Assembly (NCBI GenBank): GCA_003056145.1
Contig: LSNL01000003.1
Location: forward strand, 62,001 to 126,000
DNA from: Parcubacteria group bacterium M10-OD1-1
GTDB taxonomy: Bacteria > Patescibacteria > Paceibacteria > Moranbacterales > UBA2206
DNA length: 64,000 nucleotides
Direction: 5' to 3'
A program made the position numbers and the translations under genes. This document shows, one piece after another, positions 1 through 9,388 of the stretch. The notes under the pieces are model-generated. The model did no database searches. It worked only from the letters and a program-made list of their open reading frames with translations, and was not told where the DNA came from. Position 1 is the stretch's first letter. Each line of letters starts with the position of its first letter.

Positions 1-43
1 AGATTAATAACTTAAAAAATTTTGAAAAACTAAAAGTCTATAT

Positions 44-1315
44 ATGTTGAATAAAATTATTCAAATATTTAAAGTCAAAGAATTGAGAAATAAAATATTT
101 TTTATTCTAGTTCTTTTAGTAATTTTTAGATTAGCAGCCAATATACCATTACCAGGAATTGATCAAGAAAAACTAAAACTTTTTTTTCAAGGTAATCAAT
201 TTTTTGGACTTTTAAACTTATTTTCTGGAGGAGGAATGACTAGTATTTCGATTGTAATGTTAGGGGTTGGACCTTATATTACTTCATCTATTGTGATGCA
301 ACTGTTAACAATGGTTAGTCCTCGGTTAGAGCAAGTTTACAAAGAAGAAGGAGAGGCTGGACGAGAGAAATTTAATCAATGGACAAGATGGTTAACAGTT
401 CCTTTTGCTGCTTTGCAAACAATTGGAATGATTTCCTTACTCCGTTCTAAACAAATTATGGCCCCTGGCGATGCTTTAGAAATGGCAACGATTATAATTA
501 TGGCTGTAGCGGGAACGATTTTTTTAACTTGGTTAGGGGAGCTGATTACAGAAAAAAATATTGGCAATGGAGTCTCTCTTATAATTTTTGCAGGGATTGT
601 TTCTGGTCTTCCAGGAGCTATTTCTCGGATATCTGCTACTTGGGATCCGTCACAATTTTTTACTTATCTTATATTTTTAATTATTGTTGTAGGTGCGATT
701 GCTTCTATTGTTTATATTACTGAGGGTCAAAGAAATATGCCAGTTTCTTATGCTAAACAAGTGAGAGGTAATAAGATGTATGGAGGAACAACCTCTCATC
801 TTCCTTTGCGAATTAATCAAGCTGGAGTAATGCCGATAATATTTGCGATGTCTATTATGCTATTTCCAGGGATGATTTCTAATTTTTTATCTCGAGCCTC
901 CAATCCAACAGTAGCCAATATAGCCAGGGAAGTAGGAAATATTTTTCAAAACCAATGGTTTTATGGAACTTTTTATTTTATTTTAGTAGTAGCTTTTACT
1001 TATTTTTATACAGCTGTAGTTTTTGATCCTAAACAAATAGCTGAAAATCTTCAAAAACAGGGTGGTTATATTCCAGGTATTAGACCAGGACATAAAACAT
1101 CTGAATATCTTTATAAAATAATGAACCGAGTTACTTTATCAGGGGCAATTTTCCTAGGATTAATCGCTGTTTTACCTTTTATTGTGCAAGGTTTTACTGA
1201 CATTGGCTCGGTCTCAGTAGGTGGAACTGGTTTATTGATTGTGGTAGCAGTAGTTATTGAAACAGTTCAACAAATTGAAGGTCAGCTAGTGATGAGAGAT
1301 TACGAAGGCTTTTAA
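44..1315 (+). CDS. secY: Protein translocase subunit SecY
   Basis: SecY is the channel subunit of the SecYEG translocon in the cytoplasmic membrane. The 423-residue product is near the usual family length and shows about ten hydrophobic membrane segments. The N-terminal plug region (IPLPGID) and the conserved stretch around residues 240-265 (KQVRGNKMYGG then HLPLRINQAGVMP) are typical. It is followed by adk and map, the order seen at the end of bacterial spc ribosomal operons, so upstream ribosomal protein genes probably lie just outside the window. There is no Shine-Dalgarno before the ATG. The 43 bases upstream are too short to assign. Confidence 0.97.
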   Translation: MLNKIIQIFKVKELRNKIFFILVLLVIFRLAANIPLPGIDQEKLKLFFQGNQFFGLLNLFSGGGMTSISIVMLGVGPYITSSIVMQLLTMVSPRLEQVYKEEGEAGREKFNQWTRWLTVPFAALQTIGMISLLRSKQIMAPGDALEMATIIIMAVAGTIFLTWLGELITEKNIGNGVSLIIFAGIVSGLPGAISRISATWDPSQFFTYLIFLIIVVGAIASIVYITEGQRNMPVSYAKQVRGNKMYGGTTSHLPLRINQAGVMPIIFAMSIMLFPGMISNFLSRASNPTVANIAREVGNIFQNQWFYGTFYFILVVAFTYFYTAVVFDPKQIAENLQKQGGYIPGIRPGHKTSEYLYKIMNRVTLSGAIFLGLIAVLPFIVQGFTDIGSVSVGGTGLLIVVAVVIETVQQIEGQLVMRDYEGF

Positions 1316-1370
1316 ACTTGATAAATTAACCAATAAAAAATTAAAAAATATAAAATTGGTTATCAATTAA

Positions 1371-2027
1371 ATGAATGTTGTTATTTTAGGTCCGCAAGGA
1401 TCTGGTAAGGGGACACAAGCTCAGCTAATCGCTGAGAAATTTGACTTAGAACATATTGATATGGGGAAATTTCTTAGAGAAGTAGCCTTATTAAATACTC
1501 CTTTAGGAAAAGAGATTAACGAAATTATCAATATCAAAAAGGAATTAGTAGATGATAAAATATTAAAAAAAGTCTTGCATTTAAAAATACAAGACTTGCC
1601 TAGGGAAAAAGGTATTATATTTGATGGAGTACCAAGGAGAGAAGATCAGCTAGCTTATTTTGAGGAAGCGATGATTAAATTTGGACGCCAGGTTGATAGA
1701 GTAATCCTGATTAAGCTATCAGAAAAAGAATCTTTTCAAAGAATAGCCAAAAGAAGAATTTGTGAAAAATGCAAAAAAGTTTTTATTTTAGGCAAAGATA
1801 TTCAGAGTGAAACAGAAAAGTGTCCAGTTTGTTCAGGAAAAATAATTCAGCGAATAGATGACACAGAAGAAGGAGTGAAGAAAAGGTTAAAAATTTTTCA
1901 ACAAGAAACAATGCCTGTAATTAAATATTATGAAGCACAAGATAATATTATTGAGATCAATGGTGATCAAATAATTAAAAAAGTGTTTAAAGATATTTTG
2001 AAACAACTAAAAAAAATTTATGATTAG
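1371..2027 (+). CDS. adk: Adenylate kinase
   Basis: Interconverts ATP+AMP and 2 ADP in the cytosol. The P-loop GPQGSGKGTQ lies at residues 7-16. The LID region carries a four-cysteine zinc site (CEKC near residue 131 and CPVC near 155), as in long-LID adenylate kinases. Length 218 aa is normal. It lies 55 bp after secY and its last 8 bp overlap the start of map, so the three are surely cotranscribed. Confidence 0.95.
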   Translation: MNVVILGPQGSGKGTQAQLIAEKFDLEHIDMGKFLREVALLNTPLGKEINEIINIKKELVDDKILKKVLHLKIQDLPREKGIIFDGVPRREDQLAYFEEAMIKFGRQVDRVILIKLSEKESFQRIAKRRICEKCKKVFILGKDIQSETEKCPVCSGKIIQRIDDTEEGVKKRLKIFQQETMPVIKYYEAQDNIIEINGDQIIKKVFKDILKQLKKIYD

Positions 2028-2781
2028 AAAAAAGACTTCAGCTGAAATTAAATTAATGAGAGAAGGAGGGCATCTTTTAGCGGATATTATAGCTAAAATT
2101 GGACAAGCAATTATTCCTGGAGAGAATACTGAAAAGCTAGATCAATTAGCTGAAGAATTAATTCGTAAACAAGGAGGAGACCCAATTTTTAAAGGGCAAG
2201 GAGGACCAGAAAATCCATTTCCGGCCACCATTTGTGCTTCTATCAATGAAGAAATTGTTCATGGTATACCTCAAAAGAATAAAATTATTCAAACTGGTGA
2301 TTTAGTAAAAATTGATATTGGAATGCGATATAAAGGGATGGTTACTGATATGGCTAGAACTTTTCCGGTAGGAGAAATTTCTTTAGTAGCAAAAAAATTA
2401 ATTAAAGCTACTCAAGAGGGATTAAATTTAGGTATCAAAACAATTAAAGACGGAGCTAAACTAAATGATTATTCTAAAGCTGTGGAGAGCTATGTTAAAT
2501 CACTGGGTTTTTCAGTAGTGAGAGATTTGGTTGGACATGGGGTAGGCTACGAGTTGCACGAAGATCCTCAAATTCCTAATTATCAAACTAAAACTAAAGA
2601 AATTATTTTCCAAGAAGGAATGACTGTTGCCTTAGAGCCAATGATTAATGAGGGAACTTTTAAGATTGATTTTTTAAATGATGGTTGGACTATTGTTACT
2701 CAAGATGGAAAACTTTCAGCTCATTTTGAAGATACAGTAGTGGTTAAAAAAAGGGGAGTAGAAATTTTAACTAGAAATTAA
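2020..2781 (+). CDS. map: Methionine aminopeptidase type I
   Basis: Removes the initiator methionine from nascent proteins. The metal ligands of the family are visible in order: D in KIDIGM, D in VTDMAR, H in GHGVGYELHEDP, E in EPMINEG and E in HFEDTVV; the substrate histidine is in VHGIP. Length 253 aa matches type I enzymes. The ATG overlaps the end of adk by 8 bp; secY-adk-map is a conserved block. Confidence 0.95.
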   Translation: MIRKKTSAEIKLMREGGHLLADIIAKIGQAIIPGENTEKLDQLAEELIRKQGGDPIFKGQGGPENPFPATICASINEEIVHGIPQKNKIIQTGDLVKIDIGMRYKGMVTDMARTFPVGEISLVAKKLIKATQEGLNLGIKTIKDGAKLNDYSKAVESYVKSLGFSVVRDLVGHGVGYELHEDPQIPNYQTKTKEIIFQEGMTVALEPMINEGTFKIDFLNDGWTIVTQDGKLSAHFEDTVVVKKRGVEILTRN

Positions 2782-2820
2782 AGGATAGAGTTATTTTTCA
2801 GTTATTTTTTAGTCAACTTT

Positions 2821-3219
2821 ATGGCAGAAGCTAATACTTATTTGGGAATAGATTATGGTTTATCTAAGGTAGGATTATCCTTAGCTGATGACGAAACTAG
2901 GATGGCTTTTTCTTATGGAATGATTTTAAATGATAAAAATTTTATTCAAAATCTTTTAGCTATTATTAAAAAAGAAAAAGTCAAAAAAATTATTATTGGC
3001 ATTCCTTATTATTTGAAAAAAAATATAATTTATGAGGGAGAAAAGCTTAAAAAAACATTAGAATTATTAATTGATGTAAGGATAGAATTTCAAGATGAAA
3101 TGTTTACTACTAAAATTGCTCAAAGTAATCTTAAAGCTCAGGGCTTAAAAAAACTTAATCAAATAGATGATCAAGAATCTGCTAGAATTATTCTTCAGAG
3201 TTGGTTAGATAAAAAGTAA
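2821..3219 (+). CDS. ruvX: Putative pre-16S rRNA nuclease, YqgF/RuvX family
   Basis: YqgF/RuvX family RNase H-fold protein, implicated in 16S rRNA 5' maturation. Visible motifs: GIDYGLSKVGLSLAD near the N-terminus (first catalytic Asp), the IIIGIPYY strand, the DEMFTT segment and the C-terminal DDQESARIILQSWLD with two acidic residues. Length 132 aa fits the family. It follows map by 39 bp and probably ends this transcription unit, because a good promoter follows. Confidence 0.85.
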   Translation: MAEANTYLGIDYGLSKVGLSLADDETRMAFSYGMILNDKNFIQNLLAIIKKEKVKKIIIGIPYYLKKNIIYEGEKLKKTLELLIDVRIEFQDEMFTTKIAQSNLKAQGLKKLNQIDDQESARIILQSWLDKK

Positions 3220-3232
3220 AAATTAAAGGACT

Positions 3233-3261
3233 TTGGGCAATAATTATTTTTGTGTTATAAT
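3233..3261 (+). promoter_or_regulatory. Sigma-70 type promoter ahead of the GT2 gene
   Basis: TTGGGC at 3233-3238 and TATAAT at 3256-3261 are separated by 17 bp, and TGT precedes the -10, giving an extended -10. The transcript would have a leader of about 75 nt before the ATG at 3343. Confidence 0.6.
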
Positions 3262-3342
3262 TAAAACGCTTTATAATTAGCTTAAAATTAAATTAATTAT
3301 AAATCAAAGCAACTGCTTAATTAATTTATTAAAACAAGAAAA

Positions 3343-4095
3343 ATGGAAAACATTCCTTATTTATCAGTTATTGTTCCTTCTTATAAAGAAGGTCAGCGAA
3401 TTGGAGATAATCTTTTAGAAATAGAAAAATATTTAAATTCTCAGGATTATAGCTATGAAGTTTTAGTAGTCGTGGATGGTTCTCCTGATAATACAGCAGA
3501 AGTAGCTAGGAGTTTTCAGCATAAAGTAAAAAATTTAAGAGTAATTGATAATCCAGAAAATCATGGTAAGGGTTATGTAGTTCGACAAGGTTTGTTAGCA
3601 GCAAAAGGTCAATACAGATTATTTTTAGACGCTGATGGCTCTACCTCTATTAAACACCTAGATGTTTTTTTACCAGAGCTTAAAAAAGGTTTTGATGTAG
3701 TGATTGGTTCACGAGACATTCAAGGCGCTTATATTCAAGTTCACCAACCAAAATATAGAGAAATTATGGGTAGTATGGGCAATTGGTTAATTAGAATTGT
3801 CTTAGGTCTTTGGACTTATCCTGATACTCAATGTGGTTTCAAAATGCTTAATGCTAAGGCAGCTGAGGCTATTGCTAAACGAATGGTTGTTGACCGATTT
3901 GGTTTTGATTTTGAAATGATTATTTTAGCTAAAAAACTAGATTTTAAAATTAAACAAATGCCAGTTAGGTGGTTAAATGAAGAGGGCTCAACTGTTGGAT
4001 TGACTGGACCAAATGGATTTATTCAAGTAATTATTGATTTATTTAAAACTAAAGGAAGATTATTATCAGAAAAATATCAAATAAAAGAAAAATAA
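3343..4095 (+). CDS. Glycosyltransferase family 2, dolichol-phosphate-mannose-synthase-like
   Basis: GT-A fold glycosyltransferase that likely transfers a sugar from a nucleotide sugar to a polyprenyl phosphate. Visible are the N-terminal nucleotide-binding strand LSVIVPSYKEG, VVVDGSPDNT with the first Asp, the metal-binding DADGS near residue 97, and the DTQCGFK segment typical of DPM1-like enzymes. There is no obvious C-terminal membrane segment. Length 250 aa. galT follows, so a role in surface glycan supply is likely but not shown. Confidence 0.85.
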   Translation: MENIPYLSVIVPSYKEGQRIGDNLLEIEKYLNSQDYSYEVLVVVDGSPDNTAEVARSFQHKVKNLRVIDNPENHGKGYVVRQGLLAAKGQYRLFLDADGSTSIKHLDVFLPELKKGFDVVIGSRDIQGAYIQVHQPKYREIMGSMGNWLIRIVLGLWTYPDTQCGFKMLNAKAAEAIAKRMVVDRFGFDFEMIILAKKLDFKIKQMPVRWLNEEGSTVGLTGPNGFIQVIIDLFKTKGRLLSEKYQIKEK

Positions 4096-4179
4096 AATGT
4101 AGATTAGTTAGGAAAATATTAGTCTAAATAGTTTTCCAAAAACTTCTAAAAGAAGAAGTCAACGAAAAATAAATACAAA

Positions 4180-5244
4180 ATGAGCGAGCAAAAATCAAAA
4201 GAAAAAAAAATTAAAATCGAATCTAACGAAAAATCAAAACTGAAATCAAAATTAACAGAGTTAAGACAAGATTTAGTAACTGGAGATTGGGTAGTTATTG
4301 CAACTAGTCGGGCTAAGCGTCCGGAAGATTTTGCTAGGCAAAAAAGAAAAGAAATAGAAGAAAGCACTGAACATCAATGTTATTTTTGTTATCCTGAAGA
4401 AACTGGGCAAGAAAAAGATGTTTTAATTTATCAAGATAGCTATAAAGAATGGACATTGAGAGTGTTCCCTAATAAATATCCAGCTTTCATCCGAGGCAAA
4501 AGAGTAAAACACTTTGAGGAGGGTCCTTATTTTGGAATGGATGGAGTGGGTTACCACGAAATAGTAGTTACTAGAGATCATCAAAAGCAGATTGCTAATT
4601 TAGAAGTTTTAGCGGTAATGGAAATAATTGATGCTTATCAAGACCGTTATATTAGCTTGATGAATAGAAAAAGTGTTAATTATATTGAAATTTTTCATAA
4701 TCACGGGCAAGAAGCGGGAGCTTCAATTAATCATCCACATTCTCAGATAATGGCTATCCCTGTTATTTCTCCTTATGTACAACTAGAGCTCAAGGGAGCA
4801 GAAAATTATCATAAAAATAACAAGTATTGCGTTTATTGTGCTATAATTAAATGGGAGCAAGAGAGTAGACAAAGAATTATTTTTGAAAATGATGATTTCT
4901 TAGTTTTTTGTCCTTATGCTTCTAGAGCGGCTTTTGAAGTTTGGGTAATACCTAAGAAACATCAGCCTTATTTTGAAAGGATGGGAAAGAAGGAGAAGTT
5001 TCAATTAGCTGAAGCTCTACAAATAGCGATTAAAAAAATTTATACAGCTTTAGGAGATCCAGCGTATAATTTTTATCTTCATACTGCTCCTTGTGATGGA
5101 AGAGATTATCCTCATTTCCATTGGCATATTGAGATTTTGCCTCGTACTTCAATTTGGGCAGGCTTTGAACTCTCTACTGGAATTGAAATTTCCACTATTG
5201 AACCAGAAGTAGCCGCTCAATATTTAAAAAATATAGAGGATTAG
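4180..5244 (+). CDS. galT: Galactose-1-phosphate uridylyltransferase-like (HIT superfamily)
   Basis: Moves UMP between hexose 1-phosphates (Leloir pathway). Zinc-ligand cysteines CYFC occur near residue 64 and a second pair CVYC near 213. The catalytic histidine motif reads NHPHSQ (family HPHxQ), and the C-terminal YPHFHWHIEI is the second HIT-like half. About 25 Lys/Ser/Glu-rich residues precede the conserved start (TELRQDLVTGDWVVIA). The exact sugar specificity cannot be read; archaeal and CPR members are often only annotated as GalT-like. Confidence 0.85.
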   Translation: MSEQKSKEKKIKIESNEKSKLKSKLTELRQDLVTGDWVVIATSRAKRPEDFARQKRKEIEESTEHQCYFCYPEETGQEKDVLIYQDSYKEWTLRVFPNKYPAFIRGKRVKHFEEGPYFGMDGVGYHEIVVTRDHQKQIANLEVLAVMEIIDAYQDRYISLMNRKSVNYIEIFHNHGQEAGASINHPHSQIMAIPVISPYVQLELKGAENYHKNNKYCVYCAIIKWEQESRQRIIFENDDFLVFCPYASRAAFEVWVIPKKHQPYFERMGKKEKFQLAEALQIAIKKIYTALGDPAYNFYLHTAPCDGRDYPHFHWHIEILPRTSIWAGFELSTGIEISTIEPEVAAQYLKNIED

Positions 5245-5314
5245 AAATTGAAAAAGAAAGCAACCTTGTTTTTTATCAATATTTTTTTGATTGAGTGGTT
5301 TAATTATTTTTTTT

Positions 5315-5806
5315 ATGCAAAGTTTAATTATTTCCTATTTCTCTAATTTTCCCAAAGAGTGGGCAGTTTTTTTCTTGTCTATGATTCCTATCACAGAACT
5401 GCGGGCAACTATTCCTTTAGCAATTACCCAATTTGGAATGACCCCCTTAACAGTATTTTTTTATGCGGTAATGGGTAATACAATTATGGGAGCTTTAGTA
5501 ATTTCAATAGTAGAACCGATTACTAAGTTAGCTATTAACAAAGTTAGCTTTTTACGTCGCTTTTGGGAGCACTATATTAATAGAATTGTTACTAATAATC
5601 AAAACAAGTTTGAAAAATGGGGAGCATTAGCTTTGATTACTTTTATTGCTATCCCTTTACCAATGACAGGCGCTTTTACTGGAGCGGTCGCCGCTTCTAT
5701 TTTTCGTGTTCCTTTTAAAAAGGCTGTACCAGTAATTTTTATCGGTTGTGCTATTGCTGGCATTATTGTAACGATGTTGACTTTATGGATTGGTAAAATG
5801 GCATAA
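5315..5806 (+). CDS. COG2426-type small membrane protein (putative small multidrug export family)
   Basis: Integral membrane protein of about 163 aa with roughly four hydrophobic segments. The pattern IPITELRATIPLAI then MGNT, and later GxxALITFIAIPLPMTGAFTGA, matches the family labelled small multidrug export protein; its real function is not established. An in-frame TTG at 5291 would add 8 residues; I chose the ATG at 5315 because conserved sequence begins soon after it. Confidence 0.75.
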   Translation: MQSLIISYFSNFPKEWAVFFLSMIPITELRATIPLAITQFGMTPLTVFFYAVMGNTIMGALVISIVEPITKLAINKVSFLRRFWEHYINRIVTNNQNKFEKWGALALITFIAIPLPMTGAFTGAVAASIFRVPFKKAVPVIFIGCAIAGIIVTMLTLWIGKMA

Positions 5807-5891
5807 TTTAAAAGATAAAAAAACAATAAATAACTAAAAGAAGATAATTCTTAAGTTGAATAAATTTATTTTGATAAACTAATGAAAAATT

Positions 5892-6659
5892 ATGAATAAA
5901 CTAATTGTAGGAAATTTAAAAATGAATTTATTGAGTATTGATGAGCGAGAACAATATCTCAATTTGTTTAAAAGAGAGTTAAAAGGTAAAAAATTGGAGA
6001 AAGTGGATTTATTATTAGCTCCTCCTTTTGTGCATTTAGAAGGATTTAAAAAAGCTAAAATAAAAAATTTATCTCTCGGGGCTCAAAATATGTTTTGGGA
6101 GAAAAAAGGTTCTTTTACAGGAGAAATATCTCCGAGTATGCTAAAAAATCTAGGCAATGATTTTGTTATTTTAGGTCATAGCGAAAGAAGAAAATATTTT
6201 CAAGAAAATGATCAGACTATTAATTTAAAAGTTCAAATAGCCTTAAAAGAAGGATTACGTCCTATCCTTTGTGTCGGAGAAACTGGAGAAGAGAAAGAAG
6301 CTAATAAAACTTTAACTGTTATCAAAAGAGAAATTAAAAACGCTTTACGGAATATTAGTCGAGCAAGAGCTGAAAATATTATTATTGCTTATGAGCCAAT
6401 TTGGGCCATTGGAGCTATTACTACTCCAACAACTAACGAAATAATGGAAGCGAAAGTTTTAATTAAAAAAATATTAGTAGAACTTTTTGGCGCTAATTAC
6501 ACAAATAAAATAAGAATTCTTTATGGAGGTTCAGTTTCTGTTACTACTATTCAAGCGACCTGTTTAGATTCTGGAATGGACGGAGTATTAATTGGTAGAG
6601 AAAGTTTGAGGCCATATGAATTTTTAAAAATAGCTGAATTAGTTAGCGGTAGTTCTTAA
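5892..6659 (+). CDS. tpiA: Triosephosphate isomerase
   Basis: Glycolytic and gluconeogenic TIM-barrel enzyme. Catalytic residues are visible: K in GNLKMN near the N-terminus, H in GHSERR near residue 97 and E in YEPIWAIG near 167. The phosphate-gripping loop 6 reads AIGAITTPT rather than the usual AIGTG type, a mild deviation. Phosphate-binding YGGSV and GVLIGRESL follow. Length 255 aa is normal. It is followed by the aldolase gene, giving a glycolysis pair. Confidence 0.93.
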   Translation: MNKLIVGNLKMNLLSIDEREQYLNLFKRELKGKKLEKVDLLLAPPFVHLEGFKKAKIKNLSLGAQNMFWEKKGSFTGEISPSMLKNLGNDFVILGHSERRKYFQENDQTINLKVQIALKEGLRPILCVGETGEEKEANKTLTVIKREIKNALRNISRARAENIIIAYEPIWAIGAITTPTTNEIMEAKVLIKKILVELFGANYTNKIRILYGGSVSVTTIQATCLDSGMDGVLIGRESLRPYEFLKIAELVSGSS

Positions 6660-6728
6660 AATTTTATTTAACAACTCAAAAAATTAACCAAAATTTAAAT
6701 TATTAATTCTTAAAAGCTTATTAGTCAT

Positions 6729-7604
6729 ATGAAAAATTTAAAACAATTTATTACAGAAAGTAAAGAAAAAAGAATCGCACTAGGACATTTTAATATTTCT
6801 AATATTGAAGATTTTTGGGCCATTTTTAAAGCGGCGCAAGAATTAAAAGTACCAGTTATTATCGGAGCTTCAGAAGGAGAAAGAAAATTTTTTGGTACTC
6901 GGCAAGTAGCAGTTTTAGTTAGAAGTGTGAGAGAAGAATTTAATTTTCCTATTTTTTGTAATGCTGATCATTGTCATTCTTTTGAAAGTTTTAAAGAAGC
7001 AGTGGACGCTGGTTTTGATGCAGCTATTATTGATGGTTCTAATTTTCCTTCTAAGGAAGAAAATCAAGAGGTAACTAAAAAATGTGTAGAATATGCTAAA
7101 AATATTAACCCTGATTTTATAGTAGAAGGCGAAATGGGCTATATTGGTAGTTCATCAAAGATGTTAGATGAAATTCCAACAGGAGTAGCTTTAGGAGCAA
7201 TGATGACTAAACCAGAGGAAGCAAAAGAATTCGTGGAAAAAACAGGCATTGATTTATTTTCTCCAGCGGTAGGAAATTTACATGGAATGTTAAAAATAGG
7301 AAAAAATCCAGCTTTAGATATTGAGCGAGTAGAAAAAATAAAAGAAGCTATCGGAATTCCAATGGTTCTACACGGAGGTTCTGGGATTGCTGATAATGAT
7401 TTTCTTTCGGCTATTGAGGCGGGAGTAGCGATTGTGCATATTAATACAGAAATTCGCTTAGCTTATCGAAAAACATTAGAGGAATCGTTAAAGACTAATA
7501 TGGACGAAATTGCTCCTTATAAAATTATGAAGCCAGTCGTAGATGGTATTCAAGAAGTTGTCAATAAAAGATTGCGATTGTTTAATAAGTTAGAAAGAGA
7601 ATAA
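6729..7604 (+). CDS. fba: Class II fructose-bisphosphate aldolase family protein
   Basis: Zinc-dependent aldolase that would make or split fructose 1,6-bisphosphate. Zinc-ligand histidines are seen in NADHCHSF near residue 80, GNLHGM near 180 and VLHGGSGI near 215; the glutamate-rich VEGEMGYIG lies between. Length 291 aa. It follows tpiA by 69 bp. Relatives such as tagatose-bisphosphate aldolase share this fold, so substrate is inferred from the neighbour tpiA. Confidence 0.87.
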   Translation: MKNLKQFITESKEKRIALGHFNISNIEDFWAIFKAAQELKVPVIIGASEGERKFFGTRQVAVLVRSVREEFNFPIFCNADHCHSFESFKEAVDAGFDAAIIDGSNFPSKEENQEVTKKCVEYAKNINPDFIVEGEMGYIGSSSKMLDEIPTGVALGAMMTKPEEAKEFVEKTGIDLFSPAVGNLHGMLKIGKNPALDIERVEKIKEAIGIPMVLHGGSGIADNDFLSAIEAGVAIVHINTEIRLAYRKTLEESLKTNMDEIAPYKIMKPVVDGIQEVVNKRLRLFNKLERE

Positions 7605-7652
7605 TCAGAATAAAATAAATAACTAAAATAAAAAGATTAAAAAATAATTTCT

Positions 7653-8108
7653 ATGCTGGCCAAAACTGTTGAAAAAATACTGCTAGAGTTTAATCCTCAG
7701 AAGAGAAATTTATTACCAGTTTTAAAAAATATTAATTCTGTCTTTGGTTATGTTTCAGCAAAAGATGCTCAAAAAGTAGCCGATTATTTTTCTTTACCAC
7801 TGGCTTTAATTTTTCAAACGGCGAGTTTTTATGATGAGATTAAAACTAAAAAATCTTCGGCAATAGTTATCCAAGTTTGCTCTTCATCTAATTGTGCTGT
7901 TAATGGAGCCTTTAATCTAGTTCGGGAAATTGAAATCTTTTTAAAAATTAAAGCAGGAGATGATAATAATCTAAAAATAAAATTAGAAGAAATAAGTTGT
8001 TTGGGTCATTGTGGAGAAGGTCCAATTATGTTAGTCAATGGTAAAAAATATGAACGAGTTAATGTTTCAGAATTGTATAAAATTTTGGAAGAATGGTTAG
8101 GTAATTAA
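7653..8108 (+). CDS. NuoE/HydC-like [2Fe-2S] subunit of an NADH-linked hydrogenase-type complex
   Basis: Thioredoxin-fold [2Fe-2S] protein of 151 aa, related to NuoE of complex I and HydC of trimeric hydrogenases. The four ligands are arranged C-x4-C (CSSSNC) and C-x3-C (CLGHC), exactly the family pattern. It opens a colinear set with the NuoF-like and hydrogenase-like genes, so it should carry electrons between the flavin subunit and the large subunit. Confidence 0.88.
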   Translation: MLAKTVEKILLEFNPQKRNLLPVLKNINSVFGYVSAKDAQKVADYFSLPLALIFQTASFYDEIKTKKSSAIVIQVCSSSNCAVNGAFNLVREIEIFLKIKAGDDNNLKIKLEEISCLGHCGEGPIMLVNGKKYERVNVSELYKILEEWLGN

Positions 8109-8140
8109 AAATTTTGAAAAACTAAAACACAAAACTGGAA

Positions 8141-9382
8141 ATGAAAAATGAGTTAAAAATAATAACTAAAGATTGGGATAAGCTAAATCCCTTAAGAATA
8201 GAAGACTATATTGCTATAGGAGGCTATCAATCACTAGAAAAATTTATTTCTAAATTGAAACCTTCGGAAATTATTGCTGAGATTAAGGAGTCACAATTAG
8301 CTGGTCGGGGAGGAGCCGGATTTTTAATGGGTGAAAAATTAGCTCAAGTAGCTGAAGAAAAAGGAACGAAATATTTTATTTGTAATTTAGACGAATCAGA
8401 ACCGGGGACTTATAAAGATAGGGCGATAGTTGATCACAATCCGCATTTACTTTTAGAAGGAATAATACTTTGTTCTTTAGCAATTGGAGCTGAAAAAGCT
8501 TTTATTTATTTGAATGGTCGTTACGAAGAACAACGAGAAATTTTGGCTCAAGCTATTCAACAAGCGAGAAAAAAATATTTTTTGGGAAAAAATATTTTTC
8601 AATCAGACTATAAATTATCGATAGAACTATTCAGTGGTGCAGGAGCCTATATTTGTGGAGAAGAAACAGCTTTGATAAATTCTTTAGAAGGGAATAGAGG
8701 AGAACCGAAATTGAAACCTCCTTATCCAGTTAAGGCTGGCTTATTTGGTTGTCCAACAGTTATCAATAACGCCGAGACAATTGCTAATATTCCGTGGATA
8801 ATTAAAAATTCTGGAGAAAAGTATAAAGAAATTGGATCTATCTCTTCTCCAGGTTCTAAACTATTTATTTTAGGAGGAGTAGTCAAAAATAAAGGGTTAA
8901 TTGAAGCTCAAACAGGGATAACCCTACGAGAACTTATTTATGATTTTGGTGGAGGCTTGCTATCAGGTAAAGAATTTTGGTTTGCTCAGCTAGGTGGCTC
9001 TAGTGGAAGATTACTATTAGAAGACGAATTAGATATTAAATTAGATTTTAATAAAAAAAATCAATATCCCTTAGGGTCAGGTTCAGTTTTAGTAGTTGAT
9101 AAAACAGTTGATATCTATGACTTAATGCTTTCGTGGGCTAGCTTTTTTCGGAGAGAGTCTTGTGGTAAGTGTGTTCCGTGTCGGGAAGGAACTTTTCGGC
9201 TTTGGGGAATTATTAAGCGGTTAAGAGACAGGGAAATATCTCAAAGGGATAAAGAAGCCATGGAAGATATTTTATGGACTTTAAATAATACTACTTTTTG
9301 TCCGTTAGGAAAATTTTCAGCTACTGCAATACAAGACGCTATAACAAAATTAGGAAAAGATATTTTTAAAAAAAATAATTAA
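8141..9382 (+). CDS. NuoF/HydB-like NADH- and FMN-binding subunit
   Basis: Flavoprotein that oxidises or reduces NAD(H). The FMN/NADH-binding GRGGAGFLMGEK lies near residue 58, DESEPGTYKDR near 89 and the ICGEETALI stretch near 175. The [4Fe-4S] site is ESCGKCVPCREGT plus the later Cys of TTFCPLGK. At 413 aa it is a minimal NuoF core: it lacks the extra N-terminal thioredoxin-like and C-terminal ferredoxin domains found in many HydB proteins. It starts 32 bp after the NuoE-like gene. Confidence 0.9.
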   Translation: MKNELKIITKDWDKLNPLRIEDYIAIGGYQSLEKFISKLKPSEIIAEIKESQLAGRGGAGFLMGEKLAQVAEEKGTKYFICNLDESEPGTYKDRAIVDHNPHLLLEGIILCSLAIGAEKAFIYLNGRYEEQREILAQAIQQARKKYFLGKNIFQSDYKLSIELFSGAGAYICGEETALINSLEGNRGEPKLKPPYPVKAGLFGCPTVINNAETIANIPWIIKNSGEKYKEIGSISSPGSKLFILGGVVKNKGLIEAQTGITLRELIYDFGGGLLSGKEFWFAQLGGSSGRLLLEDELDIKLDFNKKNQYPLGSGSVLVVDKTVDIYDLMLSWASFFRRESCGKCVPCREGTFRLWGIIKRLRDREISQRDKEAMEDILWTLNNTTFCPLGKFSATAIQDAITKLGKDIFKKNN

Positions 9383-9388
9383 TTTTTT